Shown here in pieces: positions 16,183-25,473 of a stretch of 64,000 bases of DNA. Below the pieces are notes generated by a model. It was not told the origin of the DNA and did not search any database. It worked only from the letters and a program-made list of their open reading frames with translations. Origin of the DNA: Blautia schinkii DSM 10518. Lineage in GTDB: Bacteria; Bacillota; Clostridia; Lachnospirales; Lachnospiraceae. The translations under genes were made by a program, and so were the position numbers. Each line of letters begins with the position of its first letter. Position 1 is the first letter of the stretch. Location of the stretch: contig KL370851.1 of assembly GCA_000702025.1 (NCBI GenBank), positions 140,005-204,004 on the forward strand. Direction: 5' to 3'.

Positions 16183-17128
16183 CATGTTGGCCCTGGCGTC
16201 AGGGTTTGTTTTGGATCTGATTTTCGGGGACCCCAGGTGGATGTATCATCCGGTGTGCCTGATTGGTAAGCTGATTTCTTCTCTGGAGAAAAAAATCCGA
16301 CGTATTTTCCCGAAATCGAAGGGCGGAGAGCTGGCCGGGGGCTGTGTAGAAGTTATGCTGGTTTGTGTGCTTTGTGCGGGGATTCCTTTGGTGGTGCTTT
16401 ATCTGGCTTATGGAATTTTGCCCTGGCTGGGGTTTGCGCTGGAGACCTACTGGTGTTATCAGCTTTTGGCGACAAAGTCGCTGCGTGATGAGAGCATGAA
16501 GGTGTATGACCGTCTGAAAAACGGAACACTTGAGAAGGCGCGCTATGCAGTTTCCATGATCGTGGGCCGGGATACCCAGGAGCTGACGGAGGAGGGTGTG
16601 ACGAAAGCCGCGGTGGAAACAGTGGCGGAGAATACCTCGGACGGCATTATTGCACCTATGTTGTTTATGGCAATCGGCGGTGCACCTTTGATGTTTTTAT
16701 ATAAAGGGATCAATACCATGGATTCCATGCTTGGATATAAAAATGATAAGTATCTGTATTTTGGGCGCTGTGCCGCTAAGCTGGATGATGTGGTGAATTT
16801 TATCCCGGCGAGAATATCGGGCTGGCTGATGGTGGCCGCGACCGTGTTTGTGGGGCTGGATACAAAAAATGCGGCAAAAATCTACCGCAGGGACAGGCGT
16901 AATCACGCGAGCCCTAATTCTGCTCAGACAGAGGCGGCGATGGCGGGAGCACTTGATATACAGCTTGCAGGTAATGCATATTATTTCGGGAAATTATACG
17001 AAAAACCAACAATAGGCGACCCGGTGCGGCCTGTGGAGGCAGAGGATATCCGGCGAGCAAACCGGTTGCTTTATGCGACCGCTGTTCTGGGGGCTGTGGC
17101 ATTTCTCGCCCTGGCTGTTCTTATATAG
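16172..17128 (+). CDS. cbiB: Adenosylcobinamide-phosphate synthase CbiB
   Basis: An integral membrane enzyme that attaches aminopropanol (or its phosphate) to adenosylcobyric acid. The motif DLIFGDPRWMYHPVCLIG at the N-terminus and NTSDGIIAPMLFMAIGG near residues 152-168 are diagnostic. Four to five membrane segments are visible. The length of 318 residues is normal. It starts within the end of cbiA. It is followed by 177 bases with no gene, containing two copies of ATTAAGYTTGTTAyAG (17131-17165). Confidence 0.94.
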   Translation: MTYSMLALASGFVLDLIFGDPRWMYHPVCLIGKLISSLEKKIRRIFPKSKGGELAGGCVEVMLVCVLCAGIPLVVLYLAYGILPWLGFALETYWCYQLLATKSLRDESMKVYDRLKNGTLEKARYAVSMIVGRDTQELTEEGVTKAAVETVAENTSDGIIAPMLFMAIGGAPLMFLYKGINTMDSMLGYKNDKYLYFGRCAAKLDDVVNFIPARISGWLMVAATVFVGLDTKNAAKIYRRDRRNHASPNSAQTEAAMAGALDIQLAGNAYYFGKLYEKPTIGDPVRPVEAEDIRRANRLLYATAVLGAVAFLALAVLI

Positions 17129-17305
17129 CATTAAGTTTGTTACAGAATTAAGCTTGTTATAGCATCAGATTATAGTAAGGAATGAAAGCATAGATGTTTA
17201 GTGCGGAGAATCCGGCAGCAGAGTGGTCAAAGGATTTTTTAATCATAACATTATAGAAATATCAGGGCGCGGGAATAGAATATAAAGGACTGGAGTACAA
17301 AAACG

Positions 17306-18346
17306 ATGAAGCATATACATGGCGGTAATGTGTATCAATATAAGGACTGCCTCGATTTTTCTGCCAATTGTAATCCTCTTGGCACGCCGCAGAGTGTGAA
17401 AGAGGCGGTTATCAAAAGCCTGGAGCATATCAGCGATTATCCTCAGGTGGGGTGCAGGCCTCTTAGGGAGGCGGTTGGTGCTTATGAGCAGGTGGATCCG
17501 GAGAATGTGATTTGTGGAAACGGGGCCGCGGAGCTGATCTTCTCCCTGTGCCGCGCGGGAAAGCCGGGCCGTGCGCTGCTTCCGGCGCCCACCTTTGCCG
17601 AGTATGAGCAGGCTTTGGAGAGTGTGGGATGTGAGGTGGAGCATTTCTGGCTTGACGAGGCAGAGGATTTCCGGCTGTCCGGGGAGTTTCTAAAGGCGCT
17701 GCATAAGAAATTAGATATTGTTTTTCTCTGTAATCCCAACAACCCCACAGGATTGCTTTTAGAGCGGAGTTTTTTGACGGACATACTGAAACGCTGTGCA
17801 GAGCTGGAGATATTTTTGGTGGTGGATGAGTGTTTTCTTGATTTTGTGAAGGGGCCGGAGGATTATACGCTGAAAGGTGTAATCCACCAATACCCTAATC
17901 TGTTTATCCTCAAGGCGTTTACCAAGCGCTACGCCATGGCCGGAATCCGGCTGGGCTACGGTATCTGCGGGAACCGGGAGCTGTTGGAGCAGATGGAGCT
18001 TTCCACCCAGCCGTGGAACGTTTCCACAATGGCCCAGGCAGCCGGGATTGCGGCGCTGCGGGAGAAGGATTATGTGGAGGATGGACGCAGAACGGTATTT
18101 GCGGAAGCGGAGTATTTAAAGACGGAAATGTCAGCGCTTGGGCTTAAGGTGTACCCTTCCCAGGCAAATTATATCTTTTTCAAAGGGCCGGAGGAGCTGT
18201 TTGCATCCTGTGTGGAGAAAGGGATTCTGATCCGGGACTGCAGCAATTACCCGGGACTTTGCAAAGGGTATTTCCGCGTTGCGGTGAAAAAACATGAGGA
18301 TAATGAGAAGCTGGTAGCAGTGCTTACTGCTATTTTGAGTTTATAG
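17306..18346 (+). CDS. cobD: Threonine-phosphate decarboxylase CobD (PLP enzyme)
   Basis: Forms (R)-1-amino-2-propanol phosphate, the linker used by CbiB. It belongs to aminotransferase fold type [23 protein letters not shown] at the N-terminus is typical of Cob[13 protein letters not shown] near residue 145 is the family motif, and the PLP lysine is in [18 protein letters not shown] near residue 210. The length of 346 residues is typical; some CobD proteins carry an extra C-terminal zinc domain, absent here. A histidinol-phosphate aminotransferase is the alternative by homology, but the operon position decides for CobD. Confidence 0.9.
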   Translation: MKHIHGGNVYQYKDCLDFSANCNPLGTPQSVKEAVIKSLEHISDYPQVGCRPLREAVGAYEQVDPENVICGNGAAELIFSLCRAGKPGRALLPAPTFAEYEQALESVGCEVEHFWLDEAEDFRLSGEFLKALHKKLDIVFLCNPNNPTGLLLERSFLTDILKRCAELEIFLVVDECFLDFVKGPEDYTLKGVIHQYPNLFILKAFTKRYAMAGIRLGYGICGNRELLEQMELSTQPWNVSTMAQAAGIAALREKDYVEDGRRTVFAEAEYLKTEMSALGLKVYPSQANYIFFKGPEELFASCVEKGILIRDCSNYPGLCKGYFRVAVKKHEDNEKLVAVLTAILSL

Positions 18347-18380
18347 CAGTGCTTGGTATATTGAGAAAGGGGAAAATGAA

Positions 18381-19892
18381 ATGGCAAAAGCGATCATGGT
18401 GCAGGGGACGATGTCCAATGCCGGGAAGAGCCTGTTGGCTGCGGGGTTATGCCGGATATTCAGGCAGGACGGACATAAAGTCGCACCTTTTAAATCACAA
18501 AATATGGCACTCAATTCCTTTATCACCGAGGAGGGGCTGGAAATGGGAAGGGCCCAGGTGATGCAGGCAGAGGCAGCGGGAATCAAGCCGTCGGTGCTGA
18601 TGAATCCTATTTTGCTGAAGCCGACCAATGACGTAGGCTCCCAGGTGATTGTAAACGGTGAGGTGCTGGGAACCATGAGCGCCTGGGATTATTTTAAATA
18701 TAAGAAGAATCTGGTGCCTGAGGTGATAAAGGCGTATCGTAAGCTTTCCTCAGAAAATGATATCATTGTCATAGAGGGCGCGGGAAGCCCGGCTGAAATC
18801 AATCTGAAGGGTGAGGACATTGTAAACATGGGTATGGCAAAGGTGGCAAACGCGCCGGTGCTGCTTGTGGGCGATATTGACCGCGGCGGTGTTTTTGCCC
18901 AGCTTGTGGGTACGCTTGAGCTGCTTGAGGAGGACGAGCGGGCCATGGTCAAGGGCCTGATCATCAATAAATTCCGTGGGGATAAGACGATTCTTGACCC
19001 GGGTGTGGAAATGCTGGAGCAGCGGTGCGGCATTCCGGTGGTGGGGGTTGCGCCGTATATGAATATCCAGGTTGAGGATGAGGACAGCCTTACGGAGCGG
19101 TTTGACAGAACCGGCGAGGTGGGTGTCATCGATATCGCGGTAGTCAGAGTGCCGAGAATCTCAAACTTTACAGATTTCAATCCGTTGGAGAGTATTCCCG
19201 GGGTTTCGGTGCGATATGTGAAGCATCCGGGAGAGCTGAAAGACCCGGATATGATCATCCTGCCGGGAACCAAAAACACGATGGAGGATCTTCTTTGGAT
19301 GCGGGAGAGCGGAATGGAAGCAGCAGTGCTTAAGGAAGCGTCCCGGGGAAAAATCATCTTCGGTATTTGCGGCGGATATCAGATGCTCGGTGAGACTTTG
19401 AGCGATCCTTACGGTGTGGAGGCAGGCGGAGCAATCAAGGGTATGGGGCTTTTGCCCATGGATACCGTATTTGCCAAAACAAAGACAAGAACCAGAGTGA
19501 GCGGAAGCTTTCTGGAGCTTGAAGGAGTGCTTGCGCCTCTTTCTCATAAAGAGCTTGAGGGATATGAGATACATATGGGGGAAAGTGTTCTGAAAGGCGG
19601 GGCAAAGGCGTCCACAGCCATTCATGACCAGGTGAGCGGCAGCGATAAGGCTGACGGTGCGTACTATGAAAATGTTTGCGGTACCTATGTGCACGGTGTG
19701 TTTGATCGGGAAGAGGTGGCCGAAGCGCTGGTGTGTGCTTTGGGAGAAAAGAAGGGGATTGACGTTTCGCAGATGACGGGTGTGGATTTCGCGGCGTTTA
19801 AAGAGACGCAGTATGATATTCTGGCCATGGAGCTTCGCGCGCATCTTGATATGAAAAAGATTTACGAAATATTGGACAGGGGAATTTTTTAA
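18381..19892 (+). CDS. cbiP: Cobyric acid synthase CbiP
   Basis: Amidates side chains b, d, e and g of adenosylcobyrinate diamide. The N-terminal synthetase domain begins with [21 protein letters not shown] and has KSQNMALNS. The C-terminal glutamine amidotransferase domain has its cysteine in [13 protein letters not shown] near residue 330 and a late histidine in TYVHGVFD. The length of 503 residues is normal. AAGGGG precedes the ATG. It lies between cobD and cbiC in the riboswitch operon. Confidence 0.96.
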   Translation: MAKAIMVQGTMSNAGKSLLAAGLCRIFRQDGHKVAPFKSQNMALNSFITEEGLEMGRAQVMQAEAAGIKPSVLMNPILLKPTNDVGSQVIVNGEVLGTMSAWDYFKYKKNLVPEVIKAYRKLSSENDIIVIEGAGSPAEINLKGEDIVNMGMAKVANAPVLLVGDIDRGGVFAQLVGTLELLEEDERAMVKGLIINKFRGDKTILDPGVEMLEQRCGIPVVGVAPYMNIQVEDEDSLTERFDRTGEVGVIDIAVVRVPRISNFTDFNPLESIPGVSVRYVKHPGELKDPDMIILPGTKNTMEDLLWMRESGMEAAVLKEASRGKIIFGICGGYQMLGETLSDPYGVEAGGAIKGMGLLPMDTVFAKTKTRTRVSGSFLELEGVLAPLSHKELEGYEIHMGESVLKGGAKASTAIHDQVSGSDKADGAYYENVCGTYVHGVFDREEVAEALVCALGEKKGIDVSQMTGVDFAAFKETQYDILAMELRAHLDMKKIYEILDRGIF

Positions 19893-19927
19893 ATGAAGGA
19901 ATACTCTGGATGGAAAGGCGGCAGCAG

Positions 19928-20569
19928 ATGAAGATTGAATTGGAAAATGTAAAACCTATGGATATAGAGGCCAGGAGCTTTGAGATTATCACGGAGGAGC
20001 TTAAGGACACGCCCTTGATTCCGGGAACGGAATTGATCGTGAAGCGCTGCATCCATACAAGCGCGGATTTTGATTACGCGGAGAATCTCTGCTTTTCGGA
20101 AGATGCGGTGGAAAAGGCGATTGCGGCAATCAAGGAGGGCGCGTGCATTGTAACAGATACTCAGATGGCAAAGGCGGGCATCAATAAAAAGGCGCTGGCA
20201 CGTTACGGCGGAGAGGTATTCTGCTTTATGTCGGACGAGGATGTGGCACGTATTGCAAAGGAGAACGGCAGCACCAGAGCTACGGCCAGCATGGACAAAG
20301 CGGCGGGGCTTTCCAAAAAGCTCATTTTCGCCATCGGCAATGCGCCTACTGCGCTGGTGCGGCTCTACGAGCTTATCGAGGAAGGCGGGCTGAAACCGGA
20401 GCTGATCATCGGTGTTCCTGTGGGGTTTGTAAATGTGGTGCAGTCCAAGGCGCTGATCATGAAGACTGATGTGCCCTATATCGTTGCCAGAGGCAGAAAG
20501 GGCGGCAGCAATATTGCCGCATGTATCTGTAATGCGCTTCTGTATATGATTGACAATAACCGGGAGTAA
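19928..20569 (+). CDS. cbiC: Cobalt-precorrin-8 methylmutase CbiC
   Basis: Moves the methyl group from C11 to C12 to give cobyrinate. The N-terminus MKIELENVKPMDIEARSFEII and the C-terminal GVPVGFVNVVQSK and RGRKGGSNIAACICNALLY are typical of CbiC/CobH. The length from this ATG is 213 residues. An upstream ATG at 19910 would add six residues and has AAGGA nine bases before it, so it remains possible. It is the last recognisable gene of the operon and faces the convergent pdxR-like gene 18 bases away. Confidence 0.94.
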   Translation: MKIELENVKPMDIEARSFEIITEELKDTPLIPGTELIVKRCIHTSADFDYAENLCFSEDAVEKAIAAIKEGACIVTDTQMAKAGINKKALARYGGEVFCFMSDEDVARIAKENGSTRATASMDKAAGLSKKLIFAIGNAPTALVRLYELIEEGGLKPELIIGVPVGFVNVVQSKALIMKTDVPYIVARGRKGGSNIAACICNALLYMIDNNRE

Positions 20570-20587
20570 AAACCACGTACCCGGCGC

Positions 20588-21952
20588 TTATAGTTCTTCC
20601 AGGATGCTTTTCAGCAGGCGGCAGGCAGGGGCGAAATCTTCGGCCGGCATGGAGGAGCAGGAGAGGATAACGGTAATGTCGTCTTTTGTTTCCTTTAATA
20701 TCTGCAGGCGCAGGCCATTGGCTTGTGCCTGTTTTTTTAATTCGGTGCCAGCAGAATCTTCACCTGCGTTGTTGGCATCTTCGGGCTTGGCGTAGATCCT
20801 TTTGCATGGCAGTGTGAGCGCGAGGCTGGTTCCGGCAGAGCCAATCTGAATCTGGCTGTCTTCGCCGAATACCTCATGTACGGCTTCCAGGAGCAGCTTG
20901 AGTTTTTGGGAGTACAATCTTTTAAGCTTCCTGGTCTGGGCAGCCAGGTGTCCATCACGGATGAACTGGCAGAGAGCAATCTGCTCTGCTTTTGAGGCTG
21001 TCTGGTTATAGGCAGCGGATTTTTCCCGGTAAGCATCTAAGAGCAGGGGAGGCAGCACCATAAAGCTGATTCGGATAGAGGGCAGCAGCAGTCTGGAAAA
21101 GGAGCCGATGTACACAACATTCTGTCCGCCTGCGAGACTGAAAAGTGACGGTGTGGGCTTTTGCAGGTACACGAATTCATTTTCAAAATCGTCCTCAATG
21201 ATCAGGCTGCCGTTAGCGGAGGCATGGCGGATGAGCTCAAGCCTGCGCGATACCGGCATAATCTCGCCCCATTTCGTCATGTGGGCAGGAGACACATAGA
21301 TGACACCGCTGTTTTTATTGCGATAGCGTACCTCAAAACCATAGTCGGAAAAAACAGTGCTGCCCTGTAAAAAAGAGGGAGTGGGGAAGGAGACGGTTTT
21401 TTTGTCAGCGATCAAGGGACAGAGGATATGGAGCAGACTCTGGACACCGGCGCCCACCACAATGTCATCCGGAGAACAGAGGATGTTGCGGCGCTCCCGG
21501 ATATAGGTACAGAGAGCCTCGCGAAAGTCTTTTTCCCCCTGGGGTTCTCCGTAGGAGAGGAGCCGTTCGTCCTGTCGGAGGGCACTTTTGATGTAACGCC
21601 GCCAAAGGTCGAAGCGGAAGCTTTCTTTGTCAACGCCGGAGGAGGCGAAGTCGTATACATAGCGGGGGGCGTCCGTATGGTCTGCGGGCGAGGGTGCGTG
21701 GGTGCGCAGGGCAATGTCGGTGACATAGTAGCCGCTTTGGGCTTTGGAGATGATGAAGCCGTCTGCGGCAAGCTGGAGATAGGCATTCTCCACGGTGGTG
21801 CGGCTTAGCTTCAGTTCCTGGGCGCATTTGCGCAGAGAGGGCATTTTACTGCCGGGAAGAAGCTTATGCTGCAGAATCAGGTCTTTATAGTAATGGTACA
21901 CCTCCAGATAGAGGTGTTCTTTTTTTTCTGTTTTGTCTAATTTTAAATTCAT
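20588..21952 (-). CDS. MocR/PdxR-type transcriptional regulator (GntR HTH plus aminotransferase-like domain)
   Basis: A 454-residue regulator that probably controls the divergent B6-salvage genes in response to PLP. Residues 1-80 form a GntR winged helix (KMPSLRKCAQELKLSRTTVENAYLQL). The rest is a type I aminotransferase-like effector domain. The start at 21952 is chosen because AGGGG lies six bases upstream; the frame is open to 22000. One oddity: the segment that normally reads SFSK, holding the PLP-binding lysine, reads YIGSFSRLLLPSIR, so residue 287 is Arg (codon AGA). PLP may therefore not be bound as an internal aldimine. Confidence 0.88.
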   Translation of the reverse strand: MNLKLDKTEKKEHLYLEVYHYYKDLILQHKLLPGSKMPSLRKCAQELKLSRTTVENAYLQLAADGFIISKAQSGYYVTDIALRTHAPSPADHTDAPRYVYDFASSGVDKESFRFDLWRRYIKSALRQDERLLSYGEPQGEKDFREALCTYIRERRNILCSPDDIVVGAGVQSLLHILCPLIADKKTVSFPTPSFLQGSTVFSDYGFEVRYRNKNSGVIYVSPAHMTKWGEIMPVSRRLELIRHASANGSLIIEDDFENEFVYLQKPTPSLFSLAGGQNVVYIGSFSRLLLPSIRISFMVLPPLLLDAYREKSAAYNQTASKAEQIALCQFIRDGHLAAQTRKLKRLYSQKLKLLLEAVHEVFGEDSQIQIGSAGTSLALTLPCKRIYAKPEDANNAGEDSAGTELKKQAQANGLRLQILKETKDDITVILSCSSMPAEDFAPACRLLKSILEEL

Positions 21953-22002
21953 AACTGTCCCCTGAAAAATAGTAAATTTTGGATATTTAAAGACATACAC
22001 TT

Positions 22003-22054
22003 TGGTGTTATTCTATACCATATTCAAAAAGAAAACAAGACTGGAGTGAAGGAC
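22003..22054. promoter_or_regulatory. Divergent control region between pdxR-like and pdxK genes
   Basis: The space between the two starts contains an imperfect dyad TGGT-N10-ACCA (22005-22022), of the size MocR proteins can bind. No canonical -35/-10 pair is clear on either strand. Regulation of the kinase by the MocR protein is an inference from divergent placement. Confidence 0.35.
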
Positions 22055-23086
22055 TTGAAGAAAATTGCAGTGTTGAATGATTTGTCGGGAATGGGGAAAT
22101 GTTCCCTGACTGCGGCGATTCCTGTAATCTCGGTGATGGGTGTGCAGGCCTGTCCGCTGCCAACCGCGGTTTTGAGTAATCAGACAGGATATGCTTCTTA
22201 TTTTTGGGATGATTATACGGACCGTATGGAAGCCATTATGGATGAGTGGCAGAAAAGAGAATTTAAGCCGGATGGGATTTATACAGGCTTTTTGGCTGGG
22301 GAAGCGCAGGCGGAAAAGATTCTTGCTTTCTTTGACCGTTTCTGCGGAAAAGAGACGTTGGTGCTGGTGGACCCGGTGCTGGGGGATCAGGGACACACGT
22401 ACGGGATTTATACGGTGGGACTGTGTGAGCGGATGCGTGAGCTGGCTCGGCGTGCCCAAGTAATCACTCCGAACCTTACGGAAGCCTTGCTGCTTCTTTA
22501 TGGTAAGGTGGAGATGGAGGAAAGATGGGAAAAACTTTCCACGCTTAATGGAAGGGAATATTTGGAGGAGATTGAGAACATTGCCGGATTGCTGGAAGAA
22601 CGGTTTTCCCTGCGGGCAGCAGTGATTACAGGGGTGGATTATCTGGAGGATGTAGAACATTTGTATAATGGAAATGCTCGCCAGGTGAGTGGCGGCCAGA
22701 TAAGAAAAGTCCAGGAGAGCGCGAATGTCCAGGAGAACTCGAATGACCAGCAGGATGTGAAGAATCAGCCGGATGGAAATGACCGGGAGAGTGGAAATAA
22801 CCTGCAGATTGGTAATCTTGTGTGGGAAAATGGCAGGTGCTCCTGGGTGTTCTCCAGAAAATACGGCGGAAGTTATTCCGGAACCGGGGATTTATTTGCT
22901 TCTGTGCTGAGCGCCGGGCTGGTGAAGGGGCTGGCCATGGAGGAATGTGTGAAACGGGCAGTGAATTTTCTGAGTAAGGCGATTCATGATGCAGTGGTTG
23001 AGAATCAGGACCGAAATGATGGTGTGTGCTTTGAAACATATTTATATGAATTGAGCGATTTTTCCGCAGAAGGGAGGACAAAATGA
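22055..23086 (+). CDS. pdxK: Pyridoxine/pyridoxal kinase, with Asn/Gln-rich insertion
   Basis: Phosphorylates B6 vitamers to the 5'-phosphate. Ribokinase-like fold: MKKIAVLNDLSGMGKCSLTAAIPV is the usual PdxY/PdxK N-terminus, VLVDPVLGDQG lies near residue 105, and the catalytic aspartate is in YSGTGDLFASVL near residue 277. TTG at 22055 is the best start (GGAG eight bases upstream, homologous N-terminus); a GTG at 22046 is the alternative. Residues about 212-255 are a low-complexity stretch made of short units such as VQESAN and VQENSN, absent from normal kinases of about 280-290 residues. It overlaps the S-component gene by four bases. Confidence 0.88.
   Translation: MKKIAVLNDLSGMGKCSLTAAIPVISVMGVQACPLPTAVLSNQTGYASYFWDDYTDRMEAIMDEWQKREFKPDGIYTGFLAGEAQAEKILAFFDRFCGKETLVLVDPVLGDQGHTYGIYTVGLCERMRELARRAQVITPNLTEALLLLYGKVEMEERWEKLSTLNGREYLEEIENIAGLLEERFSLRAAVITGVDYLEDVEHLYNGNARQVSGGQIRKVQESANVQENSNDQQDVKNQPDGNDRESGNNLQIGNLVWENGRCSWVFSRKYGGSYSGTGDLFASVLSAGLVKGLAMEECVKRAVNFLSKAIHDAVVENQDRNDGVCFETYLYELSDFSAEGRTK
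22695..22820 (+). repeat. Degenerate 18-bp repeat stretch inside pdxK
   Basis: GTCCAGGAGAGCGCGAAT and GTCCAGGAGAACTCGAAT are adjacent 18-bp copies, followed by more diverged units ending in AAT. It encodes a hydrophilic loop before the catalytic C-terminal region. Confidence 0.7.
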
Positions 23087-23628
23087 CGGACTATACAGCA
23101 GGCAGGCAGCAGGCGCATTCCGGTGCAGCGGTGAGACGGCTCACGGTTACGGCTGTATTTGCTGCTTTGACGACCTTGATGACTGCTTATATTTTTCATA
23201 TCCCCATCGGTATGAATGGAGGATATGTGCATTTGGGTGATGCCATGATTTATTTGGCTGCAGCGATTCTGCCCATGCCCTACGCATGTGCAGCGGGAGC
23301 TATCGGCGGCGGGCTGGCAGACCTTCTGACCGCTCCTGTGTGGGCTCCGGCGACAGTGGTAATTAAGATGCTGATCTGCCTCCCCTTTTCATCCAAAGGC
23401 GGGAAATTAGTCACGAAACGGAATGTGCTGGCGTCGTTTGCCGCGTTCTGGCTGTCTGCACTTGGTTATTATGTTGCCGAGGGGATTATGTTTGGCTTCA
23501 AGGCAGCTTTTTTCACATCACTTGGAGGCAGTGTGATACAGTCAGGTGGGAGTGCGTTGGTGTTTGTAGTTGTGGGAATGGCGCTGGACCGTATTGGCTT
23601 TAAAGCAAATATTGCAAAGGTTAATTAA
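23083..23628 (+). CDS. ECF transporter S component, probably for a B6 vitamer
   Basis: A 181-residue membrane protein with about six segments beginning near residue 19. RRLTVTAVFAALTTLMTAY and GYVHLGDAMIYLAAAILP are typical of ECF S components, which bind a vitamin and use a shared EcfA/EcfT module encoded elsewhere. The gene overlaps the pyridoxine kinase stop as ATGA, so import and trapping by phosphorylation are co-expressed. The substrate is inferred from this link and not read from the sequence. It is not the cobalt transporter, which is at 38.9-42.4 kb. Confidence 0.82.
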   Translation: MTDYTAGRQQAHSGAAVRRLTVTAVFAALTTLMTAYIFHIPIGMNGGYVHLGDAMIYLAAAILPMPYACAAGAIGGGLADLLTAPVWAPATVVIKMLICLPFSSKGGKLVTKRNVLASFAAFWLSALGYYVAEGIMFGFKAAFFTSLGGSVIQSGGSALVFVVVGMALDRIGFKANIAKVN

Positions 23629-23740
23629 ACCTGGATGAGATACAGAGGAAATATAGATACAGACAAGATAAAATATACATTGACATAGAGAATAAGCTGC
23701 TGTCTGCATGGTTGACGTGAGACAGTACAGGAGGAGATGA

Positions 23741-24349
23741 ATGATGATGACAGACATACTTTACCGTTATAAAAATCAGGTTTATTTTAATATCACGAAT
23801 AAATGTCCCTGCAGTTGTACTTTCTGTATCCGTAATACAGGGGATTCTGTGGGGGAAGCGAGTAATCTTTGGTTTGAACACGAGCCTTCCCTTGAGGAGA
23901 TTTTTAAGGCGATTGAAGAATATGATTTTAACGGCTGTACAGAGGTAGTATTCTGCGGATATGGGGAGCCTACAATGGCACTGGAAAATCTTAAGGCTGT
24001 AAGTGAATATATGCGTGCGCGTTATCCATATAAGATACGCCTGAATACGAACGGTCTTTCCGACCTTATCCATAAGCGTTCTACCGCAGAAGAAATCTGT
24101 GCGGCGGTTGATTGTGTGTCCATAAGCCTGAACATGCCGGATGCTAAGTCATACACTGAGGTCGTGCGTCCGGCTTATGGTGAGAAAGCTTTTGACGCAA
24201 TGCTGAAATTCGCGGTGGATTGTAAGAAGCATCTTGAGGATGTACGGTTTACCGTGGTGGATGTGATCGGAGAGGAAAACGTGCGCAAAAGCCAGGAGCT
24301 TGCGGATTCCCTTGGAATTCCGCTGCGGGTGAGGGCGTATTCTAAGTAA
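23741..24349 (+). CDS. Radical SAM protein, TatD-linked type
   Basis: A 202-residue radical SAM enzyme. The 4Fe-4S motif CxxxCxxC is seen in NKCPCSCTFCIR at residues 20-31, and the GxGEPT motif in VVFCGYGEPTMAL. The short single-domain architecture and the start MTDILYRYKNQVYFNITNKC match the family found beside TatD DNases; no tatD gene is visible here. GGAGG lies six bases before the first of three tandem ATG codons. The reaction is unknown. The gene may be truncated relative to longer relatives, because a decayed coding-like fragment follows. Confidence 0.85.
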   Translation: MMMTDILYRYKNQVYFNITNKCPCSCTFCIRNTGDSVGEASNLWFEHEPSLEEIFKAIEEYDFNGCTEVVFCGYGEPTMALENLKAVSEYMRARYPYKIRLNTNGLSDLIHKRSTAEEICAAVDCVSISLNMPDAKSYTEVVRPAYGEKAFDAMLKFAVDCKKHLEDVRFTVVDVIGEENVRKSQELADSLGIPLRVRAYSK

Positions 24350-24351
24350 GT

Positions 24352-24456
24352 GATTATACAAAGGTTACCCCGGAAGAGGCAGAAAGGCTGAAGGCTGCGG
24401 AAGCTGACATGAGGAACGGCGGTATGGTGCCCCATGACAAAATTGATTGGGATTAA
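24352..24456 (+). pseudogene. Coding-like fragment without a start codon
   Basis: After the radical SAM stop, another frame stays open and reads DYTKVTPEEAERLKAA then EADMRNGGMVPHDKIDWD before TAA. Its composition is that of a small soluble protein, with a tail recalling small antitoxin-like or DUF proteins of Clostridia. The frame opens after a stop and contains no ATG, GTG or TTG at its head, so it looks like the end of a gene that lost its 5' part. Low confidence. Confidence 0.35.
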
Positions 24457-24469
24457 GGGATATGAAGTA

Positions 24470-24498
24470 AGGGCTTGCAGCAATGCAGGCTCTTTTTT
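24470..24498 (+). terminator. Intrinsic terminator with GCAA tetraloop
   Basis: AGGGCTTGCA (24470-24479) pairs with TGCAGGCTCT (24484-24493), including two G-T pairs, across a GCAA loop, followed by a run of T. Confidence 0.85.
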
Positions 24499-24645
24499 AA
24501 AACACAATCAGGCTATTGTGCCATAAGATTTATCGCACCACAAAATTAGAAAAATGTTTCCACAAAAAGAATAATTTGCTATAATGAATTGTCAAAACAG
24601 AAAGTGATTATTTGATAACGATAAATGGTAAAGTGAGGTAACAGT

Positions 24646-25428
24646 ATGCTGAAAGAAACAGAAGTAGAAAAAGTTCTTGATTTGGTGAAGCAGACGCGGA
24701 AATTGATTTACCGGGAAATGGAGACTGCAAAGGTTACGGTGAAGGGCGCTGCTGATTATGTGACAAATGTGGATTTTGCGGTTCAGGAGTTTTTGAAAAC
24801 TGAGCTTGGAAAATTATTTCCGGAAATCAGAATGGTAGCAGAGGAGAAGGAAAATAATAATCTCTCCGCCACGGGGACCTATTGGATTCTCGACCCTATC
24901 GACGGGACGACCAATCTGATCAACCACTATGGACTCAGTGCCGTTGCTCTGGCCCTGTATGAGCAGGGAGAGATTACTTTCGGCGCAGTGTTCAATCCCT
25001 TTAATCAGGAGTTATTTCATGCTGCAAAGGGCAGGGGAGCCTATTTGAACGGTGAGAGAATAAGTGTGCCGCCCCATGTTGCATTGAGGGATGCGATAGT
25101 TTCCTTTGGTTCCAGCCCCTATGAAAAAGAGAAGGCAAAGGAATTTTTCCCAATTTATTATGAGATATTTATGCGAAGCGGAGATTTTCGCCGCACGGGT
25201 TCAGCGGAGCTTGATCTCTGCTACATTGCCTGCGGAAGGCATCACGCATATCTCGAACTGAACCTCAAACCCTGGGACTATTCCGCGGGAAGTATAATCC
25301 TTACAGAAGCAGGAGGAGTCATTACAGGATGGCAGGAAGAAAAGCTGCCTTATCTAAAAAATGCCGATATAATTGCCTGTGCTCCCCAGCTCAAAGGGGA
25401 AATAAAAGCCATTGTCACAGCGAAATAA
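24646..25428 (+). CDS. Inositol monophosphatase family protein
   Basis: A 260-residue Mg-dependent, lithium-sensitive-type phosphatase. The metal motif is WILDPIDGTTNLIN near residues 83-96 (Asp, Ile, Asp), with an upstream EEKE supplying Glu, and the second motif is KPWDYSAGSIILTEAGG near residues 208-224. The length is normal. The substrate may be inositol phosphate, a 3',5'-bisphosphate nucleotide or a sugar phosphate; the sequence does not decide. It is monocistronic; TATAAT at 24577-24582 with a weak TTTCCA 17 bases upstream is the probable promoter. Confidence 0.9.
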   Translation: MLKETEVEKVLDLVKQTRKLIYREMETAKVTVKGAADYVTNVDFAVQEFLKTELGKLFPEIRMVAEEKENNNLSATGTYWILDPIDGTTNLINHYGLSAVALALYEQGEITFGAVFNPFNQELFHAAKGRGAYLNGERISVPPHVALRDAIVSFGSSPYEKEKAKEFFPIYYEIFMRSGDFRRTGSAELDLCYIACGRHHAYLELNLKPWDYSAGSIILTEAGGVITGWQEEKLPYLKNADIIACAPQLKGEIKAIVTAK

Positions 25429-25473
25429 CTTTACTTCTATAAATGAGTAAATCCTAAATATTGTACAAACGAA

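Noticed and set aside
17129-17305. A small gene between cbiB and cobD
   Set aside because: No frame with start and ribosome site; only two short direct repeats and AT-rich sequence are seen.
18689-19844. Long minus-strand frames opposite cbiP
   Set aside because: Shadows of cbiP, with composition of antisense frames and no starts with ribosome sites.
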